From: an uncultured Campylobacter sp.
GTDB lineage: Bacteria > Campylobacterota > Campylobacteria > Campylobacterales > Campylobacteraceae
Reading direction: 5' to 3'
DNA length: 14,163 nucleotides
NCBI RefSeq assembly: GCF_938040115.1
Contig: NZ_CALHXD010000156.1
Location: 1-14,163 of the forward strand
This document shows positions 12,670-14,163 of this stretch, in pieces (the first letter of the stretch is position 1; every line of letters begins with the position of its first letter). The notes under the pieces were generated by a model, which was given only the letters and a program-made list of their open reading frames with translations, had not been told where the DNA came from and did no database searches. A program made the translations under genes and the position numbers.

Positions 12670-13047
12670 ATGAGAAAATTTATACTTTTAGGAGCGGCTG
12701 CAGCGATGGCTTTTGCAGAGATTACTACGGTGCAAGTTAGTCCCGAGGCGATAAAAAACTACGAGCAGATCGTAGATATCAGAACGCCTTCTGAATGGGC
12801 GGAAACAGGCGTGATAAAAGGCGCAAAGACCATCACTTTTAACCCCGCCGACAAAGATAGCTTTTTAAACGAACTAAAAGCCAATCTCGATCTAAAAAAG
12901 CCCGTCGCGCTAATTTGCAGGAGCGGGCGCAGAAGCGCTGCGGCGGCTATGGCGATAGATTCGCCGGAGCTAAATATAATAAATCTTGACGGCGGCATGG
13001 GTAGCCTCATAAATCAAGGCTACGAAACCGTGCCGTATCAAAAATAG
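12670..13047 (+). CDS. Exported rhodanese-like sulfurtransferase
   Basis: A small single-domain rhodanese of 125 residues with a Sec signal peptide (1-16, cut at AFA/EIT), so it acts in the periplasm. Rhodaneses carry sulfane sulfur as a persulfide on the active Cys. Here that is Cys83 in the loop CRSGRRS, which has the six-residue length typical of sulfur transferases rather than the longer Cdc25-type loop. The upstream DIRTPSEWAETGVIKGA (36-52) and downstream NLDGGMGSLINQGYE are standard rhodanese segments. The start at 12670 has AAGGAG at 12659-12664. It is divergent from fbpA and transcribed from its own promoter. The physiological sulfur donor and acceptor are unknown. Confidence 0.9.
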   Translation: MRKFILLGAAAAMAFAEITTVQVSPEAIKNYEQIVDIRTPSEWAETGVIKGAKTITFNPADKDSFLNELKANLDLKKPVALICRSGRRSAAAAMAIDSPELNIINLDGGMGSLINQGYETVPYQK

Positions 13048-13073
13048 TCCGCGATTTTGCTTTATAAATTTCG

Positions 13074-13115
13074 TCCGTCAGGCTTAAATTTGCGCTAAAT
13101 TTTAAGCTTGGCGGA
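13074..13115 (+). terminator. Long hairpin after the rhodanese gene
   Basis: Positions 13074-13088 pair with 13101-13115 over 15 positions, two of them G-U, with a 12-base loop. The core is GCTTAAA/TTTAAGC. Because the two irregular pairs are G-U only in RNA copied from the plus strand, the structure is better in the rhodanese transcript than in the opposite one. No T run follows, so it may stabilise the 3' end or mark the boundary between convergent genes rather than terminate by itself. Confidence 0.45.
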
Positions 13116-13218
13116 GCTGATTTGTGCTCCACTCGCGCGTAAGACGGCGGTAAATTTAAACTCGCCGCCGTACTTAACGCAAAAACCGTCACCGTTTCTT
13201 ACAAAATTTAATAAAACA

Positions 13219-13233
13219 AAAGCGTATCGCTTT
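13219..13233 (-). terminator. Terminator after the CinA-type gene
   Basis: The minus strand reads AAAGCG, ATA, CGCTTT and then TGTTTTATT. This is a six-pair stem with a three-base loop and a T-rich tail, starting about 43 nt after the stop at 13276. It has the form of an intrinsic terminator, although the stem is short. Confidence 0.5.
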
Positions 13234-13275
13234 AAATTTTAAGTGGCCGCAAATTTAACCAAATTTGACCAAAAT

Positions 13276-14163
13276 TTACGCCAAAAACAGTCTCGGCTTT
13301 AGCTTTAGTAAGCAAACATACGCCGCCAGCGCGCTTTGCTCTCTTATATAGTTACGGTCGCCGTTTAAATTTAGCCTCTCGATGATGCACTCGCCGTCCT
13401 TTGCGTAAGCTCCTACAAATACCGTCCCCACCGGCTTTGCCTCGCTACCGCCGTCAGGCCCCGCAATCCCGCTGATAGCTAGCGAAAAGTCCGATTCGCT
13501 CGCCTTTAACGCGCCTTTTAGCATCGCCATCACGCACTGCTCGCTCACCGCACCGTAGGTTTGCAAAATCTCATCGCTAACGCCTAGCCAGTCGCGTTTC
13601 ATCTCGTTTGCATACGTCACTAGCGAGCCGTTAAACGCCGCCGAAACCCCCGCAAAAGCGCCAAATTTTGCCGCGGCAAGCCCCGCCGTGCAAGACTCGG
13701 CAAAGGTGAGCTTTAGCCCGCTTGCTATAAGCGTGCTCGCAACGTGACGAAAAACATCCTCGCCCTCAAAAAATTTGCCTGAGAAAAGATTTTTAGCGCC
13801 GTTTATAAAGCCGCTCGTTTGGCCGAATTTATTTGCTTCCACTCTGATTAGCGCCAAATTTGATAAAATTTGAGACGAATAAATTTGTACTTCGTAAGTT
13901 TTTGCCAGCGGTTCGAGCAGGATTTTCGCGCTCTCCTCGTCGATATCGACCAGATGAAAATACCCAAAATCTCGCTGCGTTTTGATATCTATGGCAGGTA
14001 GTTTTTGATTCGCGTCGGCCTTTAGTAAATTTACGTAAGTTTGATTTAATTTGATTAAAAAGCCCTCGTCGCCAAATTTCTCGGCCCTGCTAGGAGCTAG
14101 CATTTGCGGGGATTTGAGCTCCAAAATATCGCCGCTTAACGTAGCTAAAATTTTAGCCGCGAC
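13276..14163 (-). CDS. CinA-family protein with PncC amidase domain (5' end off the window)
   Basis: The frame is open from 14163 to the stop at 13276, giving 295 visible residues; the start lies beyond the right edge. A TTG at 14124 lies in the middle of a conserved-looking stretch (ATLSGDILELKSPQM) and is not the start. The C-terminal half, from about FRHVASTLIASGLKL, is a PncC domain: FAESCTAGLAAA with the conserved Ser-Cys, GSLVTYANEMKRDWLGV, GAVSEQCVMAMLKGA, and SGIAGPDGGSEAKPVGTVFVG. PncC converts nicotinamide mononucleotide to nicotinate mononucleotide and ammonia in NAD salvage. The N-terminal part should correspond to the CinA/COG1058-type domain but is divergent, and only its end is visible, so I cannot say whether it is active. 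Confidence 0.85.
   Translation of the reverse strand, partial: VAAKILATLSGDILELKSPQMLAPSRAEKFGDEGFLIKLNQTYVNLLKADANQKLPAIDIKTQRDFGYFHLVDIDEESAKILLEPLAKTYEVQIYSSQILSNLALIRVEANKFGQTSGFINGAKNLFSGKFFEGEDVFRHVASTLIASGLKLTFAESCTAGLAAAKFGAFAGVSAAFNGSLVTYANEMKRDWLGVSDEILQTYGAVSEQCVMAMLKGALKASESDFSLAISGIAGPDGGSEAKPVGTVFVGAYAKDGECIIERLNLNGDRNYIREQSALAAYVCLLKLKPRLFLA

Noticed and set aside
1..14163. CRISPR array, tRNA, rRNA, insertion sequence or prophage genes
   Set aside because: I saw no regularly spaced repeats, no tRNA-like or rRNA sequence, and no transposase, integrase or phage-type protein on either strand.

Overview
The window reads as chromosomal DNA from a Campylobacter, probably one of the more GC-rich oral-type species of the C. 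rectus/showae/curvus group. The genus call rests on recognisable Campylobacterales proteins: the FlgF/FlgG2-type rod protein, an RpoD with a long acidic insert, and a one-His/four-Tyr FbpA. It is supported by promoter style (good -10 boxes with no clear -35, and sigma-54 elements before flagellar genes) and by the constant use of AAATTT in genes and spacers. The species is an inference. I see no rRNA, tRNA, CRISPR array, insertion sequence or prophage gene.

Layout. (1) 1-2165, minus strand: two flagellar rod genes, flgG (its last few codons lie off the left edge) and flgF, separated by 575 bp of non-coding DNA. Both have sigma-54 promoters that I can place by the GG-N10-GC rule: one before flgF, and two candidates before flgG. 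The resulting flgG leader is long and carries a 13-bp inverted repeat. (2) 2350-4286, plus strand: rpoD, the housekeeping sigma factor, with a strong -10 box and a palindromic hairpin that contains its own stop codon. (3) 4440-5048: an unrecognised multi-spanning membrane protein with no convincing start codon. (4) 5254-8019, plus strand: a tightly overlapping three-gene BtuCDF/FecBCDE-type ABC importer (binding protein, permease, ATPase). Its promoter region holds a large A/T-rich inverted repeat that looks like an operator. No TonB-dependent receptor is present. (5) 8395-8997: a second unrecognised membrane protein, convergent with the next operon. (6) 9021-12508, minus strand: fbpABC, a ferric-iron importer. 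The permease gene fbpB is split by what looks like the loss of one A in a short A run just before its first EAA loop. A Fur-box-like palindrome covers the -35 region of fbpA. (7) 12670-13047, plus strand: a secreted rhodanese-like protein, divergent from fbpA. (8) 13276 to the right edge, minus strand: a CinA/PncC-type protein whose start lies beyond the window.

Taken together, the window joins the flagellar rod (under sigma-54), the main sigma factor and two metal or metal-chelate importers with separate control regions. The most informative observations are the sigma-54 promoter set with the structured flgG leader, the repairable fbpB frameshift, and the inverted repeat at the importer promoter. 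I found no strong candidate for a wholly new multi-gene system.
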